Source: JAZKFT01 sp039925965
Lineage (GTDB): Bacteria; Bacteroidota; Bacteroidia; Chitinophagales; Chitinophagaceae
Assembly: GCA_039925965.1 (NCBI GenBank)
Contig: JBDSXW010000027.1
Span: forward strand, 1-64,000
Direction: 5' to 3'
Length of the DNA stretch: 64,000 bases
Both the position numbers and the translations under genes were made by a program. Under the pieces are notes generated by a model, which saw only the letters and a list, made by a program, of their open reading frames with translations, was not told where the DNA came from and made no database searches. The first letter of the stretch is position 1; each line of letters begins with the position of its first letter. This document shows positions 35,269 through 44,329 of the stretch, in pieces.

Positions 35269-36660
35269 ATGTATCGATCTACCTGTAACCGTTTTTGTAT
35301 TTTAAGCCTACTAATGCTGAGCACCGTACTGGCAATGCCGCCCCTCCAGGCACAAAAAAAACACATAGGCACCGAGACTGCCGCCGAAAAAACCAAACGC
35401 ATGGAGTGGTGGACCAATGGCCGCTTTGGCATGTTTATTCACTGGGGCTTATATGCCTTGCCGGCCCGCCACGAATGGGTGAAAAACTATGAATGGCTTA
35501 CCAATGAGCAGTACCAGAAATACTTCGACAATTTTGACCCCGACCAATACGATCCGGTTGCCTGGGCCAAAAAAGCCAAAGCAGCCGGCATGAAATACGC
35601 CGTGCTTACCACGAAACACCACGAAGGATTTTGCCTGTTTGATAGCAAATACACCGACTATAAAGCCACCAATACCAAAGCAGGTCGCGACCTCGTGCGG
35701 GAATACGTAAACGCATTCAGGGCTGAAGGCATCAAGGTTGGATTTTATTATTCCCTGCTCGACTGGCACCACCCGGATTATACCATAGATGCCCATCACC
35801 CGCTTCGGCCAAAAGATAAAAAAGATTCAGCCGCTTACGACCGTTTGAACCAGGGCCGTGATATGCCAAAATACCGTACTTATCTTAACAACCAGGTCGC
35901 AGAACTACTCACGAATTATGGTAAGATCGATATCCTCTGGCTTGATTTTTCTTTTGCCAGAGATGGAAAAATTGGAAAGAATAAAGATGATTGGGGCTCC
36001 GTTGAACTCCTTAAAATGATCCGGAAATTACAGCCCGGCATCATCGTCGACAACCGGCTGGATCTTTCGGAATATGAAGACGGGCAAGATTTTGAAACCC
36101 CCGAACAGGTGGGCACCAGTGAGCTGGCCAAATACAAAGGCAAAACCTGGGAAACCTGCCAAACCTTCTCTGGCTCCTGGGGCTACTACCGGGATGAAAC
36201 CAGCTGGAAATCGCACCGGCAATTGCTGGACCTCCTGATCTCTTCGGTAAGCAACGGTGGCAATCTGATCCTGAATGTTCGCCCCACGGCCCGCGGCATG
36301 TTTGACTACCGTGCCAATACCGCTTTGGATAGCATCGCATACTGGATGAGCGCCAATAACAAAGCCATTTACAACTGTACGTTTGCCCCTGAAATATACA
36401 AGACCCCGGCAAGCGATCTTACCAAAACCAGCTATAACCCGGTTACAAAAAGACTTTACATTTTCCTCTACGAATACCCATCGTCAGGCAGGTTGATATT
36501 ACCAGGCTATTCCGGCAAGGTAAAATATGCGCAGTTCCTCCACGATCAGTCGGAGCTGCAATACAAGGAAACCACAGATGAGCCGGGCGACCTGATCCTG
36601 AATTTACCGAAACAAAAGCCGCCTTATAATATCCCTGTAGTGGAACTGGTACTGGAATAA
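35269..36660 (+). CDS. Alpha-L-fucosidase (GH29)
   Basis: A 463-residue exported glycoside hydrolase of family 29. The start at ATG 35269 gives a normal signal peptide (about 30 residues, ending near LQAQ-K); the frame is open further upstream to 35185. Family marks include WWTNGRFGMFIHWGLYALPA, KYAVLTTKHHEGFCLFDS, GFYYSLLDWHHPDY and DILWLDFSF, whose aspartate is the expected nucleophile of this retaining enzyme. GH29 enzymes release L-fucose from glycan ends; the linkage preference cannot be told. No SusC/SusD pair or other polysaccharide-use genes lie next to it, so it is not in a classical polysaccharide utilisation locus here. Confidence 0.92.
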   Translation: MYRSTCNRFCILSLLMLSTVLAMPPLQAQKKHIGTETAAEKTKRMEWWTNGRFGMFIHWGLYALPARHEWVKNYEWLTNEQYQKYFDNFDPDQYDPVAWAKKAKAAGMKYAVLTTKHHEGFCLFDSKYTDYKATNTKAGRDLVREYVNAFRAEGIKVGFYYSLLDWHHPDYTIDAHHPLRPKDKKDSAAYDRLNQGRDMPKYRTYLNNQVAELLTNYGKIDILWLDFSFARDGKIGKNKDDWGSVELLKMIRKLQPGIIVDNRLDLSEYEDGQDFETPEQVGTSELAKYKGKTWETCQTFSGSWGYYRDETSWKSHRQLLDLLISSVSNGGNLILNVRPTARGMFDYRANTALDSIAYWMSANNKAIYNCTFAPEIYKTPASDLTKTSYNPVTKRLYIFLYEYPSSGRLILPGYSGKVKYAQFLHDQSELQYKETTDEPGDLILNLPKQKPPYNIPVVELVLE

Positions 36661-36733
36661 CAAGAACCATAGCAAGTGGCAGCCAGGGCACAAAACCTCC
36701 TTGAGAAGCCAGTTCTAAATAAATCCTTAAACA

Positions 36734-36753
36734 TCTACGAAATATTTCGCAGA
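36734..36753. promoter_or_regulatory. Palindrome upstream of PDZ gene
   Basis: A 12-base perfect palindrome CGAAATATTTCG (36738-36749), extended by TCT and AGA on either side with one mismatch, sits 17 bases upstream of the -7 element. Its place where the -33 box should be suggests a regulator-binding site. Confidence 0.45.
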
Positions 36754-36769
36754 TAGATATTTTTCCCAT

Positions 36770-36777
36770 TACCTTTG
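36770..36777 (+). promoter_or_regulatory. Promoter -7 element of PDZ gene
   Basis: TACCTTTG fits TAnnTTTG exactly and lies 22 bases before ATG 36800. No clear TTG is seen at the usual distance; a palindrome occupies that place. Confidence 0.55.
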
Positions 36778-36799
36778 GCCCAACAAAAAATTATAGACC

Positions 36800-37873
36800 A
36801 TGAAAAAACAGCTGTATAGTTTATTGGCCGTAGCCATGCTGGCAGGCATTACCGTCCATGCACAGGATGACAAGAAAGCGCCCAAAGCAAAAATTGAAAA
36901 GAAGGAAGTTACCATCAACACCGAAACAACAGATGATGGCGATGGAAAGAAAAAGATCGTGATCAACAAATCAAAAAACGGTAAGGAAGAAAAAATGGTG
37001 ATCGTGGTGGACGGCGACAAAGTAACCATCAATGGAAAGCCGGCAAAGGATTATAAGGGTCAGATGCATATGTTTGAGGATGGTGATTTTGACGGCGGTT
37101 TCAACGGAGATTTCAATATGCACTTTTCTCCGCAGGCGATGGCGAAAGGGCGCGATATGATTCGTAGCTTTAGCCGCAGCCATAGCAATAAAGCCATGTT
37201 GGGTGTGAGTACTGATAAAACAGACAAGGGTGCTAAAGTAACGGAAGTGGTAAAGGAAAGCGCTGCTGAAAAAGCCGGTATTAAAGAAGGCGACATAATC
37301 ATTAGCGTCAATTCCGACAAGATCACCGAAGAAAACGGCCTGGTGAAACTGATCGGTAAATACAAACCCGAAGACGTGGTGGATGTAACCGTATTACGTG
37401 ATGGTAGTGAGAAAAAGATCAGCACCAAACTAGGTAAAAACGACAGCCCGATGGCCATGACCTGGAATTCGAATGATAACGACAATGATCTTTTCCGGAT
37501 GTCGCCCATGCCAAGGATTGCTGAAATTCCAAGAACGCCAAGGGCTTTCAATTTTAATGGGGACAACTGGCCAATGCTGGGTCTGCGGAGCGATAGACCC
37601 AAATACGGTTTTAGCATCGCCGACAATGAAGATGGCGATGGTGTAAAAATTACGAGTGTCAAAGATGAAAGCGTTGCCGCCAAAGCCGGATTAAAAGAAG
37701 GCGACCTGGTAACAGAAGTCAATGGCAGCGTGATAAAAAACACAGACGAACTGAAAAAACAACTGGTCGAAATGAAAGACAAAAATGAAGTGTCTATGAA
37801 AGTGCTGCGTAATGGAAGCAGCCAGACGATCAGCGTAAAAGTGCCAAAAAAAATTAAGACGGCTGACTTGTAA
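36800..37873 (+). CDS. Secreted protein with two PDZ domains
   Basis: A 357-residue exported protein: signal peptide (1-21, ending VHA-QD), a lysine-rich charged region (about 25-100), and two PDZ domains at about 130-215 (MLGVSTDKTDKGAKVTEV, AGIKEGDIIISVN) and 265-350 (KYGFSIADNEDGDGVKIT, AGLKEGDLVTEVNG). It looks like the tandem PDZ part of an HtrA/DegP protease, but the trypsin-like catalytic domain is absent. A role in binding C-termini of misfolded or exported envelope proteins is plausible (inference). It has a good -7 promoter element, a possible operator palindrome and a terminator, so it is a single-gene transcript, perhaps stress controlled. Confidence 0.85.
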   Translation: MKKQLYSLLAVAMLAGITVHAQDDKKAPKAKIEKKEVTINTETTDDGDGKKKIVINKSKNGKEEKMVIVVDGDKVTINGKPAKDYKGQMHMFEDGDFDGGFNGDFNMHFSPQAMAKGRDMIRSFSRSHSNKAMLGVSTDKTDKGAKVTEVVKESAAEKAGIKEGDIIISVNSDKITEENGLVKLIGKYKPEDVVDVTVLRDGSEKKISTKLGKNDSPMAMTWNSNDNDNDLFRMSPMPRIAEIPRTPRAFNFNGDNWPMLGLRSDRPKYGFSIADNEDGDGVKITSVKDESVAAKAGLKEGDLVTEVNGSVIKNTDELKKQLVEMKDKNEVSMKVLRNGSSQTISVKVPKKIKTADL

Positions 37874-37892
37874 CCCAAGCCTCCATTCAAAT

Positions 37893-37926
37893 AAAAACTC
37901 CGTGGGATAACCGATGGAGTTTTTTT
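37893..37926 (+). terminator. Rho-independent terminator of PDZ gene
   Basis: AAAAACTCC and GGAGTTTTT form a stem around a 14-base loop, followed by a T run. It starts 20 bases after the stop codon. Confidence 0.8.
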
Positions 37927-38318
37927 ATGTATACCCGTTCACGGGACCTCTTTTGATTAGCCTGTGATTAGGATTGCCATCACCCACCCCGAACTTTTCA
38001 CCGCTAAGGTAGTTTTGATAGTCTTTGAATAATATTGCCAAACCACAAAAAATTTGCAAAGCTGGCAACATAGATCGGCACTGGTGCGCCTGTTTACGAA
38101 CCAGTGAGGATCTAAACCAGGTTTCGCGATAACATTGCCATCCACCCCATTTTGTTAAAAAACTGCCCTCATTTTATCCATTTGCCTTTCGTGTCGCTAA
38201 AAAATTACTTTTGTCGATAGCGGCATCCGGCTACATAGTAGTACAAAACGTCAACGGAGCGTCGCAACAACTGTTCTATCCGGGTCCAGAAGCCGGTCAC
38301 CCACTAAAAAATGATAAC
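37927..38318. other. Intergenic region upstream of porX
   Basis: No gene is seen in this 392-base gap. It contains the porX promoter (38182-38213), an inverted repeat CACTGGT/ACCAGTG around 38080-38110, and an approximate direct repeat (ATTGCCATC followed by CCACCCC) near 37973 and 38132, which may border an old insertion. Confidence 0.45.
38182..38213 (+). promoter_or_regulatory. Predicted porX promoter
   Basis: TTG at 38182-38184 and TACTTTTG at 38206-38213, 21 bases apart, match the Bacteroidota consensus. The -7 element ends 105 bases before ATG 38319, leaving a leader of about 100 bases. Confidence 0.6.
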
Positions 38319-39875
38319 ATGAGCATTGGAAAAATATTATGGATCGATGATGAAATTGACAGCCTGAAAAGTCAGGTGATGTTTTTGGAAACCAAGGGCT
38401 ACGAAGTGGCCACTTTTACCAATGGCTACGACGGCCTGGATTATGTAAAGGACAATGTGGTGGATGTGGTGCTCCTCGATGAGACCATGCCCGGCATCAC
38501 TGGACTGGAGACCCTGGCAAAGATCAAGGAAGTGAACAACCAGATACCGATTGTGCTCATTACCAAAAACGAGACTGAAAACCTGATGGATGAAGCCATC
38601 GGCAGCCAGATCAGCGATTACCTGATCAAGCCGGTAAACCCCAACCAGGTCTTGCTCTCGCTCAAAAAGATACTCGACAACAAGCGCCTGGTGGCCGAGA
38701 AAACTACCAGCAGTTACCAGCAGGAATTCCGCAACCTGTTTATGGCGCTGAACAGCAATCCCGACTACAACGAGTGGATGGAGATCTATAAAAAGCTGGT
38801 GTATTGGGAAATGGAAATGGAAAAAAGCGACAGTCCCGAGATGCAGGAAGTTTTTCTGAGCCAAAAGAATGAGGCCAACACTGAATTTTTTAAATTTATC
38901 AGTAAAAATTACAGTCGCTGGGTAACCAGCAAAAGCAGCGACGCTCCTATTATGAGCCATACGCTGATGCAGCAAAAAGTATTGCCGCATGTAGAAAAAG
39001 GAATCACCACATTCTTTATCCTGGTAGATAACCTGCGGCTGGACCAATGGAAAGCCATCCAGCCGATATGGGCGGAGAGTTTCAGGATATTAGAGGAAGA
39101 CACTTTTTACAGCATTCTGCCTACGGCGACCCAATATTGCCGCAACGCGATCTTTGCGGGCCTGATGCCGATCGACATTGAAAAGCAATACCCGGTGCAA
39201 TGGAAGAACGATGATGAGGAGGGCGGAAAAAATTTGTACGAAGAGGAGTTTTTCCGCGGCCAGTTAAAGAGGGCGCGGCGGGAGGATATCAAATTCAGCT
39301 ATACCAAAGTGGTGCACCACAACGATGGGCAGCAGTTATTGAACAACATCCATAACCTGATGAGCAATGACCTCAATATCATCGTGTACAATTTTGTTGA
39401 TATGATGAGCCATGCCCGCACGGAGATGGAAGTGCTGAAAGAACTGGCCAGCGACGAGATCAGCTACCGGAGCATAACCCAGAGCTGGTTTGAGCACAGC
39501 CCGCTGCACCAGGCGCTGAAAAAAGTCGCTGACAAAAATATCCGCATCGTGCTGGCCACTGATCACGGTAGCGTGCGGGTGCAGAGCCCGAGTAAAGTGA
39601 TCGGCGATAAACAAACAACAGCCAACCTGCGTTACAAACATGGCCGCAACCTCAACTACGATGCGAAAGACGTGCTGGCATACCGCGATCCGAGAGACGC
39701 TGGCCTGCCAGTACCGAACATAAACTCTTCATTTATTTTTGCCAAAGAAGACAAATTTTTATGCTATCCCAACAACTATAACTACTACGTAAACTACTAC
39801 CGCAACACCTTTCAGCATGGCGGCATCAGCCTTGAAGAAATGATCATCCCGGTGATAAAGATGCAGAGCAAGTAA
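38319..39875 (+). CDS. porX: PorX-type response regulator with PglZ phosphatase-like domain
   Basis: A 518-residue two-domain regulator. The receiver domain (about residues 4-120) has phosphorylatable aspartate 54 in VVLLDETMPG and lysine in DYLIKPVNP; a helical linker follows, and the C-terminal PglZ/alkaline-phosphatase-superfamily domain (about 215-518) has the metal-binding stretches FFILVDNLRLDQW and ATDHGSVRV. This order is that of PorX, which with the kinase PorY controls type IX secretion genes in Porphyromonas and other members of the phylum and has nucleotide phosphodiesterase activity. ATG 38319 is chosen since upstream codons from 38211 overlap the promoter. No porY or T9SS core gene lies nearby, but a T9SS substrate is encoded at 16688-24937. 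Confidence 0.92.
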   Translation: MSIGKILWIDDEIDSLKSQVMFLETKGYEVATFTNGYDGLDYVKDNVVDVVLLDETMPGITGLETLAKIKEVNNQIPIVLITKNETENLMDEAIGSQISDYLIKPVNPNQVLLSLKKILDNKRLVAEKTTSSYQQEFRNLFMALNSNPDYNEWMEIYKKLVYWEMEMEKSDSPEMQEVFLSQKNEANTEFFKFISKNYSRWVTSKSSDAPIMSHTLMQQKVLPHVEKGITTFFILVDNLRLDQWKAIQPIWAESFRILEEDTFYSILPTATQYCRNAIFAGLMPIDIEKQYPVQWKNDDEEGGKNLYEEEFFRGQLKRARREDIKFSYTKVVHHNDGQQLLNNIHNLMSNDLNIIVYNFVDMMSHARTEMEVLKELASDEISYRSITQSWFEHSPLHQALKKVADKNIRIVLATDHGSVRVQSPSKVIGDKQTTANLRYKHGRNLNYDAKDVLAYRDPRDAGLPVPNINSSFIFAKEDKFLCYPNNYNYYVNYYRNTFQHGGISLEEMIIPVIKMQSK

Positions 39876-39961
39876 GGGGAACGGAGTGATGGAAGCGCGG
39901 ATGAGGCGGATTATCACGTATTTAATTTAAAAAACAAAATCAACCCGACGCCTGAATTTGT

Positions 39962-40015
39962 GAGGTCTCATGCCCGGCCCTTCTCCGGGCGGAGAAGGGC
40001 CGGGCATGAGACCTC
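39962..40015. repeat. Perfect 25-bp hairpin with GGGC loop
   Basis: Bases 39962-39986 and 39991-40015 are exact reverse complements over 25 positions, separated only by GGGC. The arms start with GAGGTCTCATGCCCGG. It lies between porX and the metallo-hydrolase gene. There is no T run, so it may act as a transcript-end stabiliser or be a small mobile palindromic repeat; its perfection implies a recent origin or active maintenance. Confidence 0.85.
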
Positions 40016-40076
40016 CCTAAGGACAGTGAACATATTTCCCGCCAACACAACCCTTATATCGAATCAACAACAACCC

Positions 40077-41195
40077 ATGGCGATTCTCATTTCCATCCTT
40101 GTGTTCATAGGCGTTTTTATAATGACGGTAAGGCTTTTTGTAAGGCAGCCAAAATTCGGTGTGCTGCCGGCTGGTGACCGGTTGCAGGAGATTGAAGCCA
40201 TGCCCAACTACCGGGATGGCAAGTTCATGAATCAAAGCCACACGCCAGACCTAACGGAGGGCGTAAGCTATTATAAAGTGCTGCGGGAATTCCTGTTTGA
40301 TAAGAGCAACCGTATCAAGCCATCAGGTGTATTACCTTCAAAAAAAACAGATTTGTTAACCCTGGAACCAGATAGGAATGTGATGGTTTGGTTTGGTCAC
40401 TCTTCCTATTTTCTACAAGTGGATGGTAAGAAAATACTGGTGGATCCGGTGCTGAGTGGTGCCGCTTCACCGGTGCGATTTACAACCAAAAGTTACAAGG
40501 GCAGTGATGTGTACACAACAGATGAACTGCCGGAAATCGACTATCTCTTTTTAACCCACGATCATTGGGATCACCTGGATTATGATACCGTGATAAAATT
40601 GAGGCGTAAAACTAAAAATATTATTTGCGGGTTGGGTGTGGGTGCTCACCTGGAACATTGGGGCCTTGATAAACATATAATTATTGAAAAAAACTGGGGC
40701 GAAACCGCACAGTTGGGCGATGGCTTTACGGTGCATGTAACGCCTGCAAGGCACTTTAGCGGCCGGGGTTTTAAACGACAGTCCACTTTATGGGCATCCT
40801 ATGTTTTGCAAACTGCGTCCTTTAATATTTTCCTCGGTGGTGACAGTGGCTATGATACACATTTTGCAACCATTGGCGAAACGTTCGGACCATTTGATCT
40901 TGCAATATTGGAATGCGGTCAATACAATGCCAACTGGAAATACATCCATATGATGCCTGAAGAAACGGTACAGGCGGCCATCGATTTAAAGGCGGCTAAA
41001 CTGGTGCCCGTGCATTGGGCTAAGTTCAGCCTTGGCCAGCACGCCTGGGATGAACCTATTATTCGCGCTACCTCCAGTGCCAGGGCGAAAGGTTTGCCGA
41101 TACTAACGCCTATGATCGGGGAAGCATTAAACCTCGATGGTAGTGAATCTACCACCGACTGGTGGCTGGCCGTAGACAGTCGTTCTAAAATATAA
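40077..41195 (+). CDS. Membrane-anchored metallo-beta-lactamase-fold hydrolase
   Basis: A 372-residue protein from ATG 40077 (MAILISILVFIGVFIMTVRL), whose first 20 residues form a membrane anchor. The frame is open from 39960 but that part is the hairpin. The fold's metal motif LTHDHWDHLDYD (HxHxDH), VTPARHFSGRG, LGGDSGYD and VPVHWAKF place it with the UlaG / NAPE-PLD-like group of MBL hydrolases. Members cleave phosphodiester or lactone bonds, including N-acyl phosphatidylethanolamine; the substrate here is unknown. It is a single gene, followed by 214 bases to the trehalose operon. Confidence 0.85.
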   Translation: MAILISILVFIGVFIMTVRLFVRQPKFGVLPAGDRLQEIEAMPNYRDGKFMNQSHTPDLTEGVSYYKVLREFLFDKSNRIKPSGVLPSKKTDLLTLEPDRNVMVWFGHSSYFLQVDGKKILVDPVLSGAASPVRFTTKSYKGSDVYTTDELPEIDYLFLTHDHWDHLDYDTVIKLRRKTKNIICGLGVGAHLEHWGLDKHIIIEKNWGETAQLGDGFTVHVTPARHFSGRGFKRQSTLWASYVLQTASFNIFLGGDSGYDTHFATIGETFGPFDLAILECGQYNANWKYIHMMPEETVQAAIDLKAAKLVPVHWAKFSLGQHAWDEPIIRATSSARAKGLPILTPMIGEALNLDGSESTTDWWLAVDSRSKI

Positions 41196-41409
41196 CCGCT
41201 TATTTTTATCTCCAACCCCACGAAATCCCTGCCTGGCCGGATCTTCGACATCTTTCTGATATAAATCTTTGATCGCAATCGTTTGCTGTTGAATAAAATA
41301 GCTATCGACATTTACGGGTAAGGTGTGGCTGTTTTATCTTGTCTATGTTTAATGATTTGCCACAAGAAATGTTACCAGGCCCGCTAGCCAGGTGCTTTAA
41401 ACTGCCCAT

Positions 41410-42711
41410 ATGAAGAATCTCAGGATCAGGATTTCCTTGTTTTTGAATTATTTTGTTTTTGCCATATTACTGAACAGTGTGGGAACAGTGATACTGCAGG
41501 TCCAGAATAATTTTGGCGTATCGCAATCAGCGGCCAGTGTGCTGGAAGCGTTCAAGGATTTAAGTATAGCTGCCGTGTCATTCTTTGTAGCATCTTTTAT
41601 TGTTCGCATTGGTTATAAAAACAGCATGCTTATCGCACTTGGCTTTATCACCGCAGTAGCATTATTAATGCCCTCTATTCCTGGCTTTTGGTCGGTAAAA
41701 TTATTATTTGCGGCAACGGGAACCTGCTTTGCATTAATTAAAGTTTCTGTATTTGCCACCCTGGGTATTATTACAAAAAATAGTAAGGATCATGCCAGCC
41801 TGATGAATTTCCTGGAATCGTTTTTTATGATCGGTGTGCTATCTGGCAGCTTAATATTCAGTGCCTTTGTTAAGGAAAATGAACCCGCTTCTACGTCCTG
41901 GTTCAGTGTATATTATGTGCTTGGTGGCCTTTCGTGCATCGCGTTTATTTTGTTGCTAACAACGCCCCTCGACGAATCTTCTGTGAGGGGAAGCAATGCG
42001 GGTACATCCAATAAAATTTCTAACCCAACCCCCATCGCCAACGCAGAAAATGATTTTGGAGAAATGATAAAGCTGATCGCTTCCGGGCTGGTGATTGTTT
42101 TCGTTATCAGCGCTTTTTTTTATGTGATGATCGAACAAAGCATCATGAGCTGGCTCCCTACTTTTAACAGCCAGGTACTTCATTTATCCAACAAGTTGAG
42201 TATCCAGATTCCGGTAATACTCGCTGCATCAATTGCCATAGGCCGGTTTTTAGCCGGTTTTTTGCTGCGCAAAATTCATTGGCTTGCTGTATTAGTAACC
42301 TGTCTTATCATGGCAGCCATCCTGGTATTGCTTGCCATACCACTAGCACAGCACATCGACCCGCGAATACAGATCACATCTCTCGCACATGCCCCCGCGG
42401 TAGCTTTTATTTTCCCGCTGATTGGCCTGTTACTGGCACCGATTTATCCAGCTATCAATTCGGTGATCCTAAGCGCCCTGCCTAAAAGAAAACATGCTTC
42501 TATGTCGGGACTTATCGTGGTTTTTTCGGCGCTTGGCGGTACGATTGGTTCTATCATCACCGGCTTTATTTTTAAGAACTATGGGGGGAAGCAAGCGTTC
42601 TATTTTTCTTTGGCTCCTATTACAATTTTAATTATTGCACTATTTATGCTGAACAAACTTCAAAAGAAATCGGCTACCAAAATCGAATTTAGCCCAGCAG
42701 CTACCCATTGA
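41410..42711 (+). CDS. MFS sugar transporter
   Basis: A 433-residue major facilitator protein with twelve predicted membrane helices and a charged central loop (about residues 190-220). It begins without signal peptide, MKNLRIRISLFLNYFVFAIL, and has the MFS-like stretch FLAGFLLRKIHW. It resembles the fucose/glucose-type (FHS) transporters. The trehalase gene starts 27 bases downstream and a sugar kinase follows, so import of trehalose or a similar disaccharide is the most likely role (inference from context). Confidence 0.85.
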   Translation: MKNLRIRISLFLNYFVFAILLNSVGTVILQVQNNFGVSQSAASVLEAFKDLSIAAVSFFVASFIVRIGYKNSMLIALGFITAVALLMPSIPGFWSVKLLFAATGTCFALIKVSVFATLGIITKNSKDHASLMNFLESFFMIGVLSGSLIFSAFVKENEPASTSWFSVYYVLGGLSCIAFILLLTTPLDESSVRGSNAGTSNKISNPTPIANAENDFGEMIKLIASGLVIVFVISAFFYVMIEQSIMSWLPTFNSQVLHLSNKLSIQIPVILAASIAIGRFLAGFLLRKIHWLAVLVTCLIMAAILVLLAIPLAQHIDPRIQITSLAHAPAVAFIFPLIGLLLAPIYPAINSVILSALPKRKHASMSGLIVVFSALGGTIGSIITGFIFKNYGGKQAFYFSLAPITILIIALFMLNKLQKKSATKIEFSPAATH

Positions 42712-42738
42712 TCATCTAGCCACACTATTTACCAATAC

Positions 42739-44265
42739 ATGGAGCCAAAACAGGTATACGATCTTACAGAACTTTTTGAAGCGGTACAGCTAAGTGCTTC
42801 GCTGGGTGATGGAAAAACTTTTCCTGATTGTGTTCCGAAAATGCCTTTAGCGGATATTGAAAAGCAATTCAAAGCACAAAGAAACCAGGGAGGTTTTGAT
42901 CTCCGGTTATTTGTTGAAACGCATTTTGACTTGCCATCCGTCACCTCCATAGAATACCATAGCGATACCGCTAAGCCATTAGAAGAACACCTGGCGATGT
43001 TATGGCCACACCTTACCCGTCAGCCACAGCAGACGGAGGGTTCCCTCATCAACCTGCCTTTCCCCTATATCGTTCCGGGTGGCCGCTTTCGCGAAATTTA
43101 TTACTGGGATTCTTACTTCACCATGCTTGGATTATTGGAGCATGGACATGTGGAGATGGTTGAAAACATGATCGACAATTTTGCTTTTCTCATTACCACT
43201 TATGGTCATATACCCAATGGCAACCGTACCTATTACCTGAGCCGCAGTCAGCCTCCTTTTTTTGCGCTGATGGTGGAATTATTGGCGAGCGCAAAAAAGG
43301 ATGAAACGATTTTACAGAAGTACTGCCATCCACTTCAACTCGAATATGCGTATTGGCAAAAAGGATCGCAGGATGCCTCTACAGCTTCGCACCGCACAGT
43401 GAAGCTGGAAGACGGGTCAGTCCTCAACCGCTATTTCGACGAAAGCCCTACACCAAGACAGGAGAGTTATGCGGAGGATATTCATATTAGCCAAAGCAGC
43501 CAGAAACCGGCGGAGGAGCTATTTACCCATATCAGGGCGGGCGCAGAAAGCGGCTGGGATTTTAGTAGTCGCTGGTTTGCTGATAAAATGCACATCAGCA
43601 CCATTGAAACTACCAGTATCATACCCATTGATCTGAACTGCCTGCTGTATAAATTGGAGCAGGTGTTAGCGAAGGCCTACCAACTAAGCAGTGATGTGGA
43701 AGAATCCGAATGCCTGGCTGCAGCTGCCAGTAAGCGTTTAGACGCCATCATAAAATACTGCTGGAACGATGAGCTTCAATATTTTACCGATTATCATTGG
43801 GTGAGCCAACACAAAATAGCACAGGTAACAGCTGCCGGTCTGGTGCCATTATTTGTAAGTGAGGGCCGAAGTGACTTTATTAATGACCGTATGCACAGCA
43901 TCCGGAAAGCGGTGCAGGAAGAGCTTCTAAAGCCTGGCGGCCTGGTGACTACTGCAATTAATAGCGGCCAGCAGTGGGATGCGCCCAACGGCTGGGCACC
44001 CCTGCAATGGATGGCTGTAAAGGGGTTGTCAGATTATGGCGCAACGCAGCTGGCTACTGAGATCGCAGCCAGGTGGACTGCACAAAATGAACGTGTTTTC
44101 AAAGCTACCGGAAAGATGATGGAAAAATACAATGTGGAAGACCTCAATCAACTGGCCGGTGGCGGCGAATACGAAAGCCAGGATGGCTTTGGCTGGACTA
44201 ATGGCGTATACCTGGCGTTAAAGCGGTTTTTAGGTGGTAGTTTGCCGGCGGTTAATAGTAAATAG
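42739..44265 (+). CDS. treF: Cytoplasmic alpha,alpha-trehalase (GH37)
   Basis: A 508-residue inverting glycosidase that splits trehalose into two glucose molecules. Both family signatures are present, PGGRFREIYYWDSYF and QWDAPNGWAPLQW, along with the catalytic aspartate region AESGWDFSSRW and the C-terminal GGGEYESQDGFGWTNGV containing the second catalytic acid. No signal peptide is seen, so it is the cytoplasmic (TreF-like) form. It is preceded by an MFS transporter and followed by a PfkB kinase: import, hydrolysis and phosphorylation of a disaccharide. Confidence 0.94.
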   Translation: MEPKQVYDLTELFEAVQLSASLGDGKTFPDCVPKMPLADIEKQFKAQRNQGGFDLRLFVETHFDLPSVTSIEYHSDTAKPLEEHLAMLWPHLTRQPQQTEGSLINLPFPYIVPGGRFREIYYWDSYFTMLGLLEHGHVEMVENMIDNFAFLITTYGHIPNGNRTYYLSRSQPPFFALMVELLASAKKDETILQKYCHPLQLEYAYWQKGSQDASTASHRTVKLEDGSVLNRYFDESPTPRQESYAEDIHISQSSQKPAEELFTHIRAGAESGWDFSSRWFADKMHISTIETTSIIPIDLNCLLYKLEQVLAKAYQLSSDVEESECLAAAASKRLDAIIKYCWNDELQYFTDYHWVSQHKIAQVTAAGLVPLFVSEGRSDFINDRMHSIRKAVQEELLKPGGLVTTAINSGQQWDAPNGWAPLQWMAVKGLSDYGATQLATEIAARWTAQNERVFKATGKMMEKYNVEDLNQLAGGGEYESQDGFGWTNGVYLALKRFLGGSLPAVNSK

Positions 44266-44294
44266 TTAGAGGCGAGTGCGGTGGTCTATAGCCA

Positions 44295-44329
44295 CCAATC
44301 GTAAATAATAAATCCGAAATCGTAAATGA
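44295..44329 (+). repeat. AAATCGT heptamer repeat overlapping start codon
   Basis: CCAATCG, TAAATAA, TAAATCC, GAAATCG and TAAATGA follow each other at a period of seven, the last containing the kinase ATG (44326). Orientation relative to the gene is the same as for the heptamers before the acyl-CoA dehydrogenase gene. Confidence 0.65.

Noticed and set aside
39960..40076. Upstream extension of the metallo-hydrolase frame
   Set aside because: The extra 39 codons are the 25-bp hairpin; the membrane anchor begins at ATG 40077.
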